Source: Paenibacillus massiliensis 2301065 = DSM 16942 | GTDB lineage: Bacteria > Bacillota > Bacilli > Paenibacillales > Paenibacillaceae | Length of the DNA stretch: 64,000 nucleotides | Assembly: GCF_000377505.1 (NCBI RefSeq) | Contig: NZ_KB898189.1 | Location: forward strand, 248,001 to 312,000 | Direction of reading: 5' to 3' | In this document: in pieces, positions 1 through 8,780 of the stretch | How the letters are laid out: every line of letters starts with the position of its first letter | How positions within the stretch are numbered: position 1 is the first letter of the stretch | Program-made: the position numbers and the translations under genes | The notes under the pieces: generated by a model | Databases searched by the model: none | Told to the model about the DNA's origin: nothing | The model's input: the letters and a program-made list of their open reading frames with translations, nothing else

Positions 1-959
1 GTATTGTTATCATTCATGGCACCGACTGTAATGACTCGACTGCTAATGCCGGGACTGGAAATGGTTCGCTCCTCGGGCCCTTCATTACCAGCTGCGACGC
101 ACACGACCATGCCGCATTCCCATGCCTTTTCCACAATCTTGACTACCGGATCATCCGCTGCCCGGCTGACTGCACGACTCCCCAAAGACATCGACAGAAT
201 ATCAATGGAGTACTTCTCCTTATGATCGATGCACCACTGCACACCGGCAATGACGTTAGATAGCCGACCTGAGCCCCGCTTGTCCAGCACCTTGACGCCA
301 ACGAGCTTGGCTTCAGGGGCAGGGCCCGCATACACTCCACCCGAGGCGCGCCCATTCCCGGCTGCATCACCGGCGCAGTGGGTCCCGTGCCCGTTATCAT
401 CATAAGGAGCTGCTTTATGATTCACCATATCTTGAAACGCTACAATTCGGTTCTCTGGCTCCGTCAAATCCTCATGCGGATAGATTCCCGTGTCGAGGAT
501 TGCAATCGTGACCTCCTTGCCTGTCAGCCCCTCTTCATGAAGCCAATCGGCATGCACGGACGGGGTGGCCACATTCAGTAGCGCCTTGAACTCACGATCA
601 GCATGCACCTTCTTGATCTGGTAGCCGCTGCTCAGCAGCTCTTCAATGCCCTGGAGCGTGATGTCAGCGGCGCAGCTGGATATCGCCGGGAACTTGTGCT
701 TCACACGGCAGCCATAATACTGCCTTGCCGTCTGGTGAGTGAAGCTTACCATGTCCGCATACGAATCTACTTGATCCTCGAATTCGATAATGACCGAATA
801 GGTCTGTGTTTTCTTCAGGAAACGCTCTAATGCAGTGTGCAGTACACAAGGCGTCCACCGAAATAAAGTGCGGTACAGTTCCAGAATCTGATTGCGCAAA
901 TCCTTGTCCAACTGCTTCGCATGCTGCCGGACAAGCTGCAGCATCGAGTAGACTTCCAT
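1..959 (-). CDS. aprX: AprX-like subtilisin-family (S8) serine protease, C-terminus beyond the left edge
   Basis: The frame opens at an ATG at 957-959 preceded by GAGGAGG and runs off the left edge, so about 319 codons are visible. Asp156 (AILDTGIYPHEDL) and His191 (DNGHGTHCAG) are the first two residues of the subtilase triad, and SMSLGS and VITVGAMND follow near the edge. The Ser box must lie outside the window. The N-terminus (VRQHAKQLDK, FRWTPCVLH) resembles B. subtilis AprX, a cytoplasmic or late-growth subtilase, and no signal peptide is seen. The region from about residue 55 to 125 looks like an I9-type inhibitor segment. The family call is secure; equivalence to aprX is likely but untested. 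Confidence 0.85.
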   Translation of the reverse strand, partial: MEVYSMLQLVRQHAKQLDKDLRNQILELYRTLFRWTPCVLHTALERFLKKTQTYSVIIEFEDQVDSYADMVSFTHQTARQYYGCRVKHKFPAISSCAADITLQGIEELLSSGYQIKKVHADREFKALLNVATPSVHADWLHEEGLTGKEVTIAILDTGIYPHEDLTEPENRIVAFQDMVNHKAAPYDDNGHGTHCAGDAAGNGRASGGVYAGPAPEAKLVGVKVLDKRGSGRLSNVIAGVQWCIDHKEKYSIDILSMSLGSRAVSRAADDPVVKIVEKAWECGMVVCVAAGNEGPEERTISSPGISSRVITVGAMNDNN

Positions 960-1165
960 AGGAACCCCTCCTCTATTGAGATCAAGGTATTCTATGAGTG
1001 TCGACAGGAAGGGGTCACGTTGATAGACCAGAATTTGTCGAATATTTCCTTGCGAAAAATTTGACATGGCACTACCGATAGACAAAGGATCGTAATAAAA
1101 TAAGTTCATTATAAAATCAGATTCGATCAGGTTCTATTTTCTTGGTCTTATGGAGGGATATAAGT

Positions 1166-1615
1166 ATGCAACAAGAAATGGTGATGGAGATTGTCGAATG
1201 GGGTACACCCGCTTACGAAGAGACCCTCCAATTGAGAGACGAGGTGCTGCGCAAGCCGCTTGGCATGAGTATCGCCAAAGATTCTCTGGAGGGCGAGGAA
1301 CGGGACATTCACATCCGGGCACGTCTGGGATTAGCCACTGTCGGTGTATTGGTGCTTAGTCCTCAAGAGGAGGACACTTTGAAGATGCGGCAGGTCGCCG
1401 TAGACGAATCACTGCGGGGTCAGCAGATAGGACGCCGTATGGTCGTTTTTGCCGAAGAGATTGCGAGGGAGAAGGGCTATGCCAGATTCGTGCTGAATGC
1501 CCGTCAGGTCGCTATCCCCTTCTACGAGAAGCTCGGCTATAGCATCATTAGCGAGGAGTTCACTGAGGTAGGCATCCCTCATCGCAAAATGGCCAAGCTG
1601 CTCCAATCAGAGTAA
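1166..1615 (+). CDS. GNAT family N-acetyltransferase
   Basis: This 149-residue protein starts at the ATG at 1166, eight bases after a GGAGGG site at 1152. An in-frame upstream TTG at 1142 has no RBS. It has a typical GNAT layout: a strand carrying LKMRQVAVDESLRGQQIGRRMV, which contains the acetyl-CoA pyrophosphate loop Q/R-x-x-G-x-G/R, then a C-terminal ARQVAIPFYEKLGYSI segment. It resembles the ElaA/YitI-type small GNATs. The substrate cannot be read from sequence. It is monocistronic and divergent from the protease to its left. Confidence 0.8.
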   Translation: MQQEMVMEIVEWGTPAYEETLQLRDEVLRKPLGMSIAKDSLEGEERDIHIRARLGLATVGVLVLSPQEEDTLKMRQVAVDESLRGQQIGRRMVVFAEEIAREKGYARFVLNARQVAIPFYEKLGYSIISEEFTEVGIPHRKMAKLLQSE

Positions 1616-1670
1616 GCTTGGCCTTCGAATGCAGGGTAACCGCAGAGCGCTTTTTACAGGCACACGTATG

Positions 1671-1985
1671 TCATATGAAGATGAGGAGCCTGATTAGCTC
1701 CAATATGGAGGCAACAATCTCACTACTCCCCTTGAACCCCTTTATGGAAAAGCCGATATCCCCTCCAGAAACGCTGTGTTCCCTCGTATTGCTCCCATCC
1801 GGTGGCTCCAGCCCATACTGTCTCTCCAGACGTAATCTCTCCTCAGGAGTGATCTGGTGAGCTTGTGTATTATCTACAGCCATAGAGGACTCTGCATAAT
1901 CACTTATGGTTACCATGAATACTGCTACCATAACCAATATCGTGATAGATAAGCGAGTAGAAAAGGTACGAAATACGTTGGACAC
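1671..1985 (-). CDS. small membrane-anchored or secreted protein of unknown function
   Basis: A 104-residue protein starting with GTG at 1983-1985 behind a strong AAGGAGGG site. An N-terminal hydrophobic stretch (about residues 13-27, LSITILVMVAVFMV) forms a signal anchor or uncleaved signal peptide. A soluble part follows with TPEERLRLERQYGLEPPDGS, and the C-terminus (ILELIRLLIFI) is hydrophobic. I do not recognise the family. Its own 5' leader would run into the decamer repeat array at 2041-2194. The strong RBS and signal-like N-terminus support a real gene. Confidence 0.55.
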   Translation of the reverse strand: MSNVFRTFSTRLSITILVMVAVFMVTISDYAESSMAVDNTQAHQITPEERLRLERQYGLEPPDGSNTREHSVSGGDIGFSIKGFKGSSEIVASILELIRLLIFI

Positions 1986-2040
1986 ATTAGACCCTCCTTG
2001 TTCAAAAAGTACATGAGTCCGCGGAAGACAGCAGCAGAGT

Positions 2041-2194
2041 ACCTTAGAGTACCTTAGAGTACCTTAGAGTACCTTAGAGTACCTTAGAGCACTTTAGAGC
2101 ACTTTAGAGCACTTTAGAGCACTTTAGAGCACTTTAGAGCACTTTAGAGCACTTTAGAGCGCTTTAGAGCGCTTTAGAGCACTTTAGAGCACTA
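2041..2194. repeat. decamer minisatellite, about 15 copies
   Basis: Tandem 10-bp units: ACCTTAGAGT (4 copies), a transition unit, then ACTTTAGAGC and a GCTTTAGAGC variant. The array fills the gap between the small membrane gene and the htpG terminator. Unit variants are grouped, as expected from slippage or local duplication. A 10-bp period is close to one helical turn. Confidence 0.9.
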
Positions 2195-2244
2195 GCAGAC
2201 ATGCGCCTGCGGCATGCACAGCGTACACTGGCTGCTCAAGCAAA

Positions 2245-2280
2245 ATGCCCTGTATCCGGCTCAGGCTGGATACAGGGCAT
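2245..2280 (-). terminator. rho-independent terminator of htpG
   Basis: A perfect 13-bp stem (2245-2257 with 2268-2280) and a 10-base loop lie 28 bases after the htpG stop. On the minus strand the stem is followed by TTTTGC. Confidence 0.8.
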
Positions 2281-2307
2281 CATGCACCGCAGATGAATCA
2301 AACTGGC

Positions 2308-4188
2308 TTACGCCATAATTTTGCAAATATCATTGGTGAACTGTACAGGGTCCTCGACCGGCAGTCCCTCAATGAGCAGTGCCTGATTATAGAGCACGCC
2401 TGTGTACAAGTCCAGCTTGGCTTTGTCACTCGCAAAAGCTTCCTTCAGGGTCTGGAAGACCTCGTGATTGACGTTGATCTCCAGCACCTTGTCGGCTTGT
2501 ACATCCTGTCCATTCGGCATAGCCTTCAGAATCTTCTCCATCTCGATCGTCAGTTCACCATCAGCGGACAGACAGACCGGATGGCTCTTCAGACGCTTGG
2601 ACGCCTTGACCTGCTTGACCTTGCCATTCAACAAGGAGGTCATGTGCTCGAACAGATCCTTGTGCTCCTGCTCTTCAGCCTCTTCTGCAGCCTTGTCTGC
2701 TTCCGATTCCAGACCGAGATCACCACTAGATACGGACTTGAACTCCTTTTCCTTATAGTTCATGATCACCTTGATCGCGAATTCGTCGATATCATCGGTG
2801 AAATACAAAATCTCATAGCCCTTGTCAGCTACCATCTCGGTCTGAGGCAGCTTCTCAATGCGCTCAATCGACTCACCGGAGGCATAGTAGATATACTTCT
2901 GATCCTCAGGCATTCTCGATACATATTCATCAAGGCTGACCAGCTTCTTCTCCTTAGAGGAGTAGAACAGCAAGAGGTCCTGCAATACGTCCTTGTCTGC
3001 TCCATAGTTATTGTAGACGCCGAATTTCAGCTGGCGACCGAAGGAATTGTAGAATTTCTCATACGATTCTCTTTCGTCCTTCAACATACTCTGTAGCTGC
3101 CCCTTAACCTTGTTGCGGATGTTCTTCGCAATCAGGCTAAGCTGGCGGTCATGCTGAAGCATCTCTCGGGAAATATTGAGTGAGAGATCCTCGGAATCGA
3201 CCATTCCCTTCACGAAGCCAAAGTAATCAGGCAACAGATCCGAACACTTGTCCATGATGAGCACACCATTGGAGTACAGCTCCAGCCCCTTCTCATACTC
3301 CTTGGTGTAATAATCGAACGGGGTATTCTCCGGTATGAACAGAATCGCATTATAGACTACAGCACCATCTGCACTGATATGTACATGCTTGAGCGGCTTA
3401 TCGAAGCCGTAGCGCTTTTCATTATAGAAGTTGTTGTAGTCTTCATCGGTCAGCTCACTCTTGTTCTTACGCCAGATCGGCACCATGCTGTTGATGGTCT
3501 GCTCTTCCTGTACTTCCTCAAACTCGTTATCAGTGCCTTCCTTCAGACGGGAGCTCGTCATCTCCATCTTGATCGGATAGCGGATGAAGTCCGAATACTT
3601 CTTGATAATGCTCCGCAGACGATACTGCTCCAGGAACTCATCGTAGCTCTCTTCCTCGGTGTTATCCTTGATCTTCAGGATAATATCGGTTCCCGCAGTC
3701 TCCTTCTCGGCAGGCACGATGGTATAACCGTCTGCCCCCTTGGATTCCCACTTGAAGGCTTCATCCGAACCAACCGCCTTACTGATCACAGTAACCACAT
3801 CCGCCACCATGAAGGCAGCGTAGAAGCCTACCCCGAACTGGCCGATAATATTATGACCGTCCTGCTGATCGTTCTCCTTCTTGAAGGCCAGGGAGCCACT
3901 CTTGGCAATAACGCCCAGATTATTCTCCAGCTCCTCCTTCGTCATCCCGATCCCGGTATCGGACAGCGTGAGCGTACGTGCGTTCTTATCGACGGACACT
4001 CTAATGAAATATTCCTCTTTATTAAAGACCAACTGCTCGTCTGTCAGAGCCTTGTAGTAGATCTTGTCGATTGCATCACTTGCATTAGATATGAGCTCGC
4101 GCAGGAAAATTTCCTTCTGGGTGTAGATGGAGTTAATCATCATTTCCAGTAGTCGCTTGGACTCCGCCTTGAATTGCTTCTTCGCCAT
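2308..4188 (-). CDS. htpG: Hsp90-family molecular chaperone HtpG
   Basis: A 626-residue protein of normal HtpG length. The start is the ATG at 4186-4188 ([10 protein letters not shown]) with GAGGGGAG upstream. The longer frame reaching 4347 would have to translate through the CIRCE element and promoter and is rejected. GHKL ATPase motifs are clear: [21 protein letters not shown] and [12 protein letters not shown]. Middle and C-terminal dimerisation domains follow. It is an ATP-dependent cytosolic chaperone for stress-denatured clients. The gene is monocistronic, with a perfect HrcA operator in its leader and a strong terminator. Confidence 0.97.
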   Translation of the reverse strand: MAKKQFKAESKRLLEMMINSIYTQKEIFLRELISNASDAIDKIYYKALTDEQLVFNKEEYFIRVSVDKNARTLTLSDTGIGMTKEELENNLGVIAKSGSLAFKKENDQQDGHNIIGQFGVGFYAAFMVADVVTVISKAVGSDEAFKWESKGADGYTIVPAEKETAGTDIILKIKDNTEEESYDEFLEQYRLRSIIKKYSDFIRYPIKMEMTSSRLKEGTDNEFEEVQEEQTINSMVPIWRKNKSELTDEDYNNFYNEKRYGFDKPLKHVHISADGAVVYNAILFIPENTPFDYYTKEYEKGLELYSNGVLIMDKCSDLLPDYFGFVKGMVDSEDLSLNISREMLQHDRQLSLIAKNIRNKVKGQLQSMLKDERESYEKFYNSFGRQLKFGVYNNYGADKDVLQDLLLFYSSKEKKLVSLDEYVSRMPEDQKYIYYASGESIERIEKLPQTEMVADKGYEILYFTDDIDEFAIKVIMNYKEKEFKSVSSGDLGLESEADKAAEEAEEQEHKDLFEHMTSLLNGKVKQVKASKRLKSHPVCLSADGELTIEMEKILKAMPNGQDVQADKVLEINVNHEVFQTLKEAFASDKAKLDLYTGVLYNQALLIEGLPVEDPVQFTNDICKIMA

Positions 4189-4232
4189 GAAATAAATCTC
4201 CCCTCTATCATGATCATGATTAGGTTGATATA

Positions 4233-4259
4233 TTAGCACTCCATCTGAAGGAGTGCTAA
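4233..4259 (-). promoter_or_regulatory. CIRCE element (HrcA operator) of htpG
   Basis: A perfect inverted repeat, TTAGCACTC-N9-GAGTGCTAA, the consensus bound by HrcA. It sits just downstream of the predicted transcription start, so HrcA would block initiation or early elongation of htpG. Confidence 0.95.
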
Positions 4260-4270
4260 ATCCTCCTTTT

Positions 4271-4299
4271 ATATAACACATACTAATTTTGGATGTCAA
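4271..4299 (-). promoter_or_regulatory. sigma-A promoter of htpG
   Basis: On the minus strand there is a perfect TTGACA (4294-4299), a 17-base spacer and TTATAT (4271-4276). Transcription would begin near 4263, immediately before the CIRCE element. Confidence 0.85.
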
Positions 4300-4400
4300 C
4301 TCTACACCTGACTCCAAGCATACAAATGAACACTCTGTAATCGACAAGGCCCGTCCCGAACACTTATAATGATGAACAAAGCCTCGAGCTTGAAACTTGA

Positions 4401-5396
4401 ATGAATAGGAGTGAATTCAGGCTTATCATGATGTACATACTGGCTTTTTTGCTATCCTTCACGGTTGTTGTCATCCTTATTCCTCCACTCGGGCGGCTGG
4501 CGCATCGGCTTGATTTTGTCGACAAACCCCGCCGGGACGTAGAACGCAAGCTTCATAGGCAGCCGATCCCTCTGACGGCAAGCTACGCGATTTTCATCGG
4601 CTTCTTCATTACATACATTGCATTCACCAGGCAGCTATCCTGGGAGACCGCTGCGCTGGTTGCAGGCGGTATTCTACTGCTGACGATTGGTACCATTGAT
4701 GATTGGTACAAGACGAAAGGCAAGGATTTCCCTGCGCTTCCCAAAATGATCATTCAGGTGTCAGCAGCGGTGTTAGTGTTTGCCTCAGGCATCTCTTTTA
4801 CAGGCTTCGTGAATCCATTCAATGCGGAATATGTCCTGCTGCCCTTCTGGCTACAGTTCATTCTGACCATTCTGTGGATATTCGGAGTGACGACGGTGAT
4901 TAACTTTTCCGACGGCATGGACGGGCTAGCAGGTGGTCTGTCTGCCATCTCAGCTATCACCCTGTTCATCGTCGCGTTAGCCAAGGGACAGAGTGATTCG
5001 GCGCTAATGTCGATGGTCCTCGTCGGTGTGACACTAGGCTATCTCAAATACAACCGTCCACCTGCCAAGGTATTCATGGGGGATGCTGGAGCCACCTTCC
5101 TCGGGTTCATTCTTGCCGTTATCGCATTGGACGGAGCCTTCAAGCAGGCTACCGTGTTATCCCTGTTCATCCCGATTCTGGCCTTGGGCGTGCCGATCTT
5201 CGATAATCTGTTCGTAGTGATCAAGCGATTCCTGCAGGGAAAAGCCATCTATGAGGCAGATGCGAGTCAAGCCCATTATCGTCTCCTCCGGGCAGGCTTG
5301 AATCACAAACAGGTCGTGGGCGTGCTCTATCTCATCAGTACCTGTCTATGCTTGTCCTCCATTATTCTGCTACTTCTGGAGTACACGCCAAGCTGA
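4401..5396 (+). CDS. tagO: undecaprenyl-phosphate sugar-1-phosphate transferase, MraY/WecA/TagO family
   Basis: A 331-residue polytopic membrane protein with about ten hydrophobic segments. It carries the family's Asp-rich cytoplasmic motifs: [22 protein letters not shown] and [13 protein letters not shown], with [13 protein letters not shown] near the C-terminus. The family transfers GlcNAc-1-phosphate (or similar) from a UDP-sugar to undecaprenyl phosphate, the first step of teichoic acid or other wall-polymer synthesis. The start is uncertain. ATG 4401 lacks a good RBS, and ATG 4428 has AGGAG 17 bases upstream, which is long. The gene is alone on the plus strand, so the polymer cannot be assigned. 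Confidence 0.88.
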   Translation: MNRSEFRLIMMYILAFLLSFTVVVILIPPLGRLAHRLDFVDKPRRDVERKLHRQPIPLTASYAIFIGFFITYIAFTRQLSWETAALVAGGILLLTIGTIDDWYKTKGKDFPALPKMIIQVSAAVLVFASGISFTGFVNPFNAEYVLLPFWLQFILTILWIFGVTTVINFSDGMDGLAGGLSAISAITLFIVALAKGQSDSALMSMVLVGVTLGYLKYNRPPAKVFMGDAGATFLGFILAVIALDGAFKQATVLSLFIPILALGVPIFDNLFVVIKRFLQGKAIYEADASQAHYRLLRAGLNHKQVVGVLYLISTCLCLSSIILLLLEYTPS

Positions 5397-5412
5397 GGAG
5401 CAGGAGAATACA

Positions 5413-5461
5413 ACAAAGAGCGAGTATTAGTGGCCTTTTGTCACTGATACTCGCTCTTTGT
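5413..5461. terminator. hairpin terminator between convergent genes
   Basis: A 20-bp stem with one G-U position and a short loop lies between the TagO-like gene and the convergent FecCD gene. No long T-run adjoins the stem on either strand. Its position favours bidirectional termination. Confidence 0.65.
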
Positions 5462-5534
5462 GCTTGGTACTTATTTTTTAATAATAACCTTATTCATCCC
5501 CACTCAAGACTCGACCAGCAAGAACAACTACTAA

Positions 5535-6536
5535 CTAGATCGACGCCTTGCGTTTGAATAACAGGTACAGGAAGAACGGTGCGCCTACTCCGGCTGTGAA
5601 CACTCCCGCAGGAATATCAAGCGGTTCAAAGAGCATTCTGCCCGCCAGGTCAGCCAGCAGCAGTGTTGTTGCTCCGATGAGGGCCGCCGCAGGGATCAGT
5701 ACAGCATAGGAATGCCCCACGATTCGTCTAGCCATATGCGGGGCGAGCAATCCGATGAACGAAATCGTGCCTGCGAAGCCTACTGCGGCTCCTGCCAGAG
5801 CAACGCTGAAGCAGATCAGCAATAACCGATTCAACTGCAGTCTGCTCCCCAGGCCACTCGCAATCTCTTCCCCCAGCGCCAATATATTCAGCTCTTTGGC
5901 ATATAGAAGAGACACCGGGATGAATATGGCTACCCACGGCCACATGGCCTGAATATGAGTCCAGTTCGTCCCGTAAATGCTGCCTGTCATCCAATTCAAC
6001 ACTTGGGCAGCCAGATAAGCGGGCCCGCTTATGAGCAGGAACATAGTAAGTGCGCTCATCGCCGTCGAGATCCCGACTCCAATAAGTACCAGCCGGAAGG
6101 TTGAGACCCCATGCTTCCAGGCCAAGATATAATTGAAAGCAGCGGCAACGAAGGCCCCGATGATAGCTATCATCGGTACCCAATGGATGCTCAGCCCCGA
6201 GAATAACGTCATGAACCCCACGACAGCTACGGAGGCTCCGCCCGTCACCCCAAGCAGATCCGGTGAAGCCAGCGAATTGCGGATCACCCCTTGCAGCAAA
6301 GCCCCCGATACGGCTAGCGCGGCCCCAATTAATATTGCCGCTACAACTCGTGGCAATCGGAATTGCATAATGATCAGATCACTACCCTCCGGATTACGGC
6401 GGAGGAGAGAGAGCAGCACTTCTTTTACAGGGATCGATACACTTCCTAAGGATAGACAAATGATGGACAATGCGACCACAACCAGACCAAGTCCGGTCAA
6501 CATGGTGATGTGAACACCCTTGCTGCGTCTACGCAT
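5535..6536 (-). CDS. FecCD-family iron-siderophore ABC transporter permease (second of pair)
   Basis: A 333-residue permease with about ten transmembrane helices. Starting at the ATG at 6534-6536, which follows AAGGAGG, it overlaps the upstream permease by 8 bp. Family signatures include RLPRVVAAILIGAALAVSGALLQG, split here as the GALLQG coupling region, and FIGLLAPHMAR near the C-terminus. It would pair with the preceding FecCD protein as a BtuC-like heterodimer moving ferric-siderophore delivered by the binding protein encoded at 7764-8780. No ATPase gene is adjacent. Confidence 0.92.
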   Translation of the reverse strand: MRRRSKGVHITMLTGLGLVVVALSIICLSLGSVSIPVKEVLLSLLRRNPEGSDLIIMQFRLPRVVAAILIGAALAVSGALLQGVIRNSLASPDLLGVTGGASVAVVGFMTLFSGLSIHWVPMIAIIGAFVAAAFNYILAWKHGVSTFRLVLIGVGISTAMSALTMFLLISGPAYLAAQVLNWMTGSIYGTNWTHIQAMWPWVAIFIPVSLLYAKELNILALGEEIASGLGSRLQLNRLLLICFSVALAGAAVGFAGTISFIGLLAPHMARRIVGHSYAVLIPAAALIGATTLLLADLAGRMLFEPLDIPAGVFTAGVGAPFFLYLLFKRKASI

Positions 6537-7539
6537 ATTTCCTCCTTCTTGCCACATGAATCAGAAAAGGTACCCCGATCAGCGCGGTAGCAACACCGAC
6601 AGGAACCTCCTTGGACACGAGGATGAAGCGCGAGGCCAGATCAGCAGATACCAGCAGTAGCGCCCCTGATACAGCCGCATAAGGAAGGAGCCAGCGATGG
6701 TCGTTACCTACTGCATAGCGGCAGAGATGCGGAATGACTAATCCGATGAATGCAATCGGCCCAGCAGCTGCTACAGCACTTCCAGCCAGCAGTACCACCG
6801 CTGCGGTGCATCCCAGCCGTATGAGCGTTAGCCGCTGTCCAAGTCCTTTTGCCTGCTCGTCACCTAAGGCTAGTACATTCAGCGAGCCTGCCAACAGGAA
6901 GGACAAGATGAGTCCCGCTATGATATACGGCAACACTAGCAGCAGATGCTCTGTATTCCGACCTGAAACAGAGCCAACCATCCAGAAGAGAGCTGATTCC
7001 AGTGACTGCTTGTTAATTAAGATCAGTCCAGAGGTGACCGAGGAAGCGAATGCGGCTACCGAAGCCCCTGCCAGCGTTAGCCGTATGGGCTCGAAGCCAC
7101 CCCTACCCTGCATGCTCAGTACATATACGAATAATGAAGTCACTGCGGCACCTATAAAGGCAAGCCCAATCATACTCGTCATCGTCAAGGAGGACCCCGT
7201 CACCGCCAGTCCAATAACAATGAACAGGACAGCTCCCGAGTTCACACCGAACACGGACGGTGAGGCTAGCGGATTCTTGGTGAGCACCTGCATGATTGTC
7301 CCGGCTATCGCCAGACTGGCTCCTACGACTACAGCAATCAAGGTGCGCGGCACACGTGTATTGAGCAGAATCAGATGCTCATTGGAGCCATCAAAATGGC
7401 GATAGGCCTGCCACAGCTCCCGCAGACTGAATTGCTGTAGGCCAAATAGTACACTCGCCAGCATGATTCCAAGCAAAGCCACGATTCCCACACCCAATCC
7501 GGCCAGCCTTCCGGTGCGGCTATTCAGCCAACCCGACAT
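6529..7539 (-). CDS. FecCD-family iron-siderophore ABC transporter permease (first of pair)
   Basis: A 336-residue polytopic protein starting at ATG 7537-7539 behind AGGGGG. Motifs: TRVPRTLIAVVVGASLAIAG, GTIMQVLTKNPLA and FIGLVIPHLCRY, all typical of BtuC/FecD-type permeases. It is translationally coupled to the following permease. The AraC/binding-protein gene lies upstream in the same direction, but a strong hairpin (7695-7739) separates them, so permease expression may be attenuated or start from a separate promoter. Confidence 0.92.
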   Translation of the reverse strand: MSGWLNSRTGRLAGLGVGIVALLGIMLASVLFGLQQFSLRELWQAYRHFDGSNEHLILLNTRVPRTLIAVVVGASLAIAGTIMQVLTKNPLASPSVFGVNSGAVLFIVIGLAVTGSSLTMTSMIGLAFIGAAVTSLFVYVLSMQGRGGFEPIRLTLAGASVAAFASSVTSGLILINKQSLESALFWMVGSVSGRNTEHLLLVLPYIIAGLILSFLLAGSLNVLALGDEQAKGLGQRLTLIRLGCTAAVVLLAGSAVAAAGPIAFIGLVIPHLCRYAVGNDHRWLLPYAAVSGALLLVSADLASRFILVSKEVPVGVATALIGVPFLIHVARRRKYA

Positions 7540-7694
7540 GTCATATCCCCCTATCTATCGCATGTCATGCTTATAAGAAAAACGTCTATCGACGTATTTT
7601 CACAGAAGACAGACCGCTTTTAGCTGAAGTTTTTCTTGCGATCATCAATTTGTTTAGCTCCGCTGAAAACTTGTAAATTCTATGATCTTAATAA

Positions 7695-7739
7695 AAGAAG
7701 CCGACGCCACTGGTAATGACGTCAGCGCGTCGGCTTCTT
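7695..7739 (-). terminator. terminator after the siderophore-binding protein gene
   Basis: A 13-bp perfect stem (7695-7707 with 7727-7739) is followed on the minus strand by TTATTAAG. It sits 24 bp after the binding-protein stop and before the FecCD pair, so it may limit the polycistronic message. Confidence 0.75.
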
Positions 7740-7763
7740 CCAACCGAATTATGTGCAGCGGTG

Positions 7764-8780
7764 CTATTGAATGTCGAAGTAATCCACGATCTCATCCAGC
7801 AGCAGATTTGCAGCCTTGTATCCACCAGCCGTATTCCAGATTGCCTCGTCTACCTGCACAACCTTGTTGTTCTTGGCGACATTCAGGTTCTTGAACAGCG
7901 GATCATTCATCCACTCCTCTGCTACCTTGGAGGCTCCAGAGGACGCTTCTGTCTCGGTTACAAAATAGAACATCACGTCTCCATCCATCTTCGGAATGCT
8001 CTCCTTGGTCAATACTTCCATGAAGTCATCCTTATCCTGAGATTCTGGACGTGCAAAGCCAAGCTGCTCGAACAGTACACCCGAGAACGTCTGCTTCTGA
8101 TAGATACGGACCTGGGATTCCGAGAAGCGAACTACCGAAATCTTTGTAGCTGCCTTCTCTCCTACCTTCGCCTTCACTTCCGCTACCCGCTGATCGAAAT
8201 CAGCCATGGCCTTGTCGCCTTCCTCTTCCTTGTTCAGCGCCTGCATGTACAGCTCGAAGTTGATCTTCCAGTTGCCTGCGAGCGTCTCAGCGAACACTGT
8301 AGGTGCAATCTGATTCAATTGCTCGTATATTTTCTCCTGTCTGACCTTGTTACCGATGATCAGATCAGGCTTCAGGCTGGCAATCAGCTCAATATTAGGC
8401 TGGAGCTCGTCCCCTACGACGGTCACATCCTGCATTTCGTCCTTGATATGGTCATACCACGGGTCCCCGGACCATGACATTACTGCGCCCACAGGCTTCA
8501 CGCCGACCGCCAGCAGCGCTTCCGTGCCCTCATTAGTCAGGATCACGACCCGCTGCGGTGTTCCCGTCAAGGTCGTCTCGCCCATAGCATGCTTGATCAC
8601 TCGCTGCGTTCCTTCTGTAGCTGGCTCTGAAGCCGTCTGTGTCGAAGAGGACGTCGCTGTATTATTTCCCGATGTTGCAGTTGTATTGGAACTGGATGTT
8701 CCTGCCGAGCAGGCACCCAGCAGCAGCGTTATACATATCAACAATGTTGCTGCCATAGATAGTCTTGACCCTCTGTACAT
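7764..8780 (-). CDS. iron-siderophore ABC transporter substrate-binding lipoprotein (internal start)
   Basis: This is the alternative internal product of the fusion frame, 338 residues from the ATG at 8778-8780, preceded by AAAGAGGGG. It begins with a lipoprotein signal peptide (lipobox LLGAC, Cys24) and a Ser/Thr/Asn-rich tether to about residue 60. The FecB/FepB-type domain follows, with the opening phrase TPQRVVILTNEGTEALLAVG and KPDLIIGNKV. It would capture ferric-siderophore at the cell surface and hand it to the FecCD pair encoded downstream. A complete promoter with overlapping Fur box precedes it, which strongly suggests independent, iron-repressed expression. Confidence 0.82.
   Translation of the reverse strand: MYRGSRLSMAATLLICITLLLGACSAGTSSSNTTATSGNNTATSSSTQTASEPATEGTQRVIKHAMGETTLTGTPQRVVILTNEGTEALLAVGVKPVGAVMSWSGDPWYDHIKDEMQDVTVVGDELQPNIELIASLKPDLIIGNKVRQEKIYEQLNQIAPTVFAETLAGNWKINFELYMQALNKEEEGDKAMADFDQRVAEVKAKVGEKAATKISVVRFSESQVRIYQKQTFSGVLFEQLGFARPESQDKDDFMEVLTKESIPKMDGDVMFYFVTETEASSGASKVAEEWMNDPLFKNLNVAKNNKVVQVDEAIWNTAGGYKAANLLLDEIVDYFDIQ

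Noticed and set aside
2245-3096. 283-codon plus-strand open frame
   Set aside because: Lies fully antisense to htpG and its terminator; leucine- and histidine-rich composition is typical of a reverse-strand shadow and there is no RBS.
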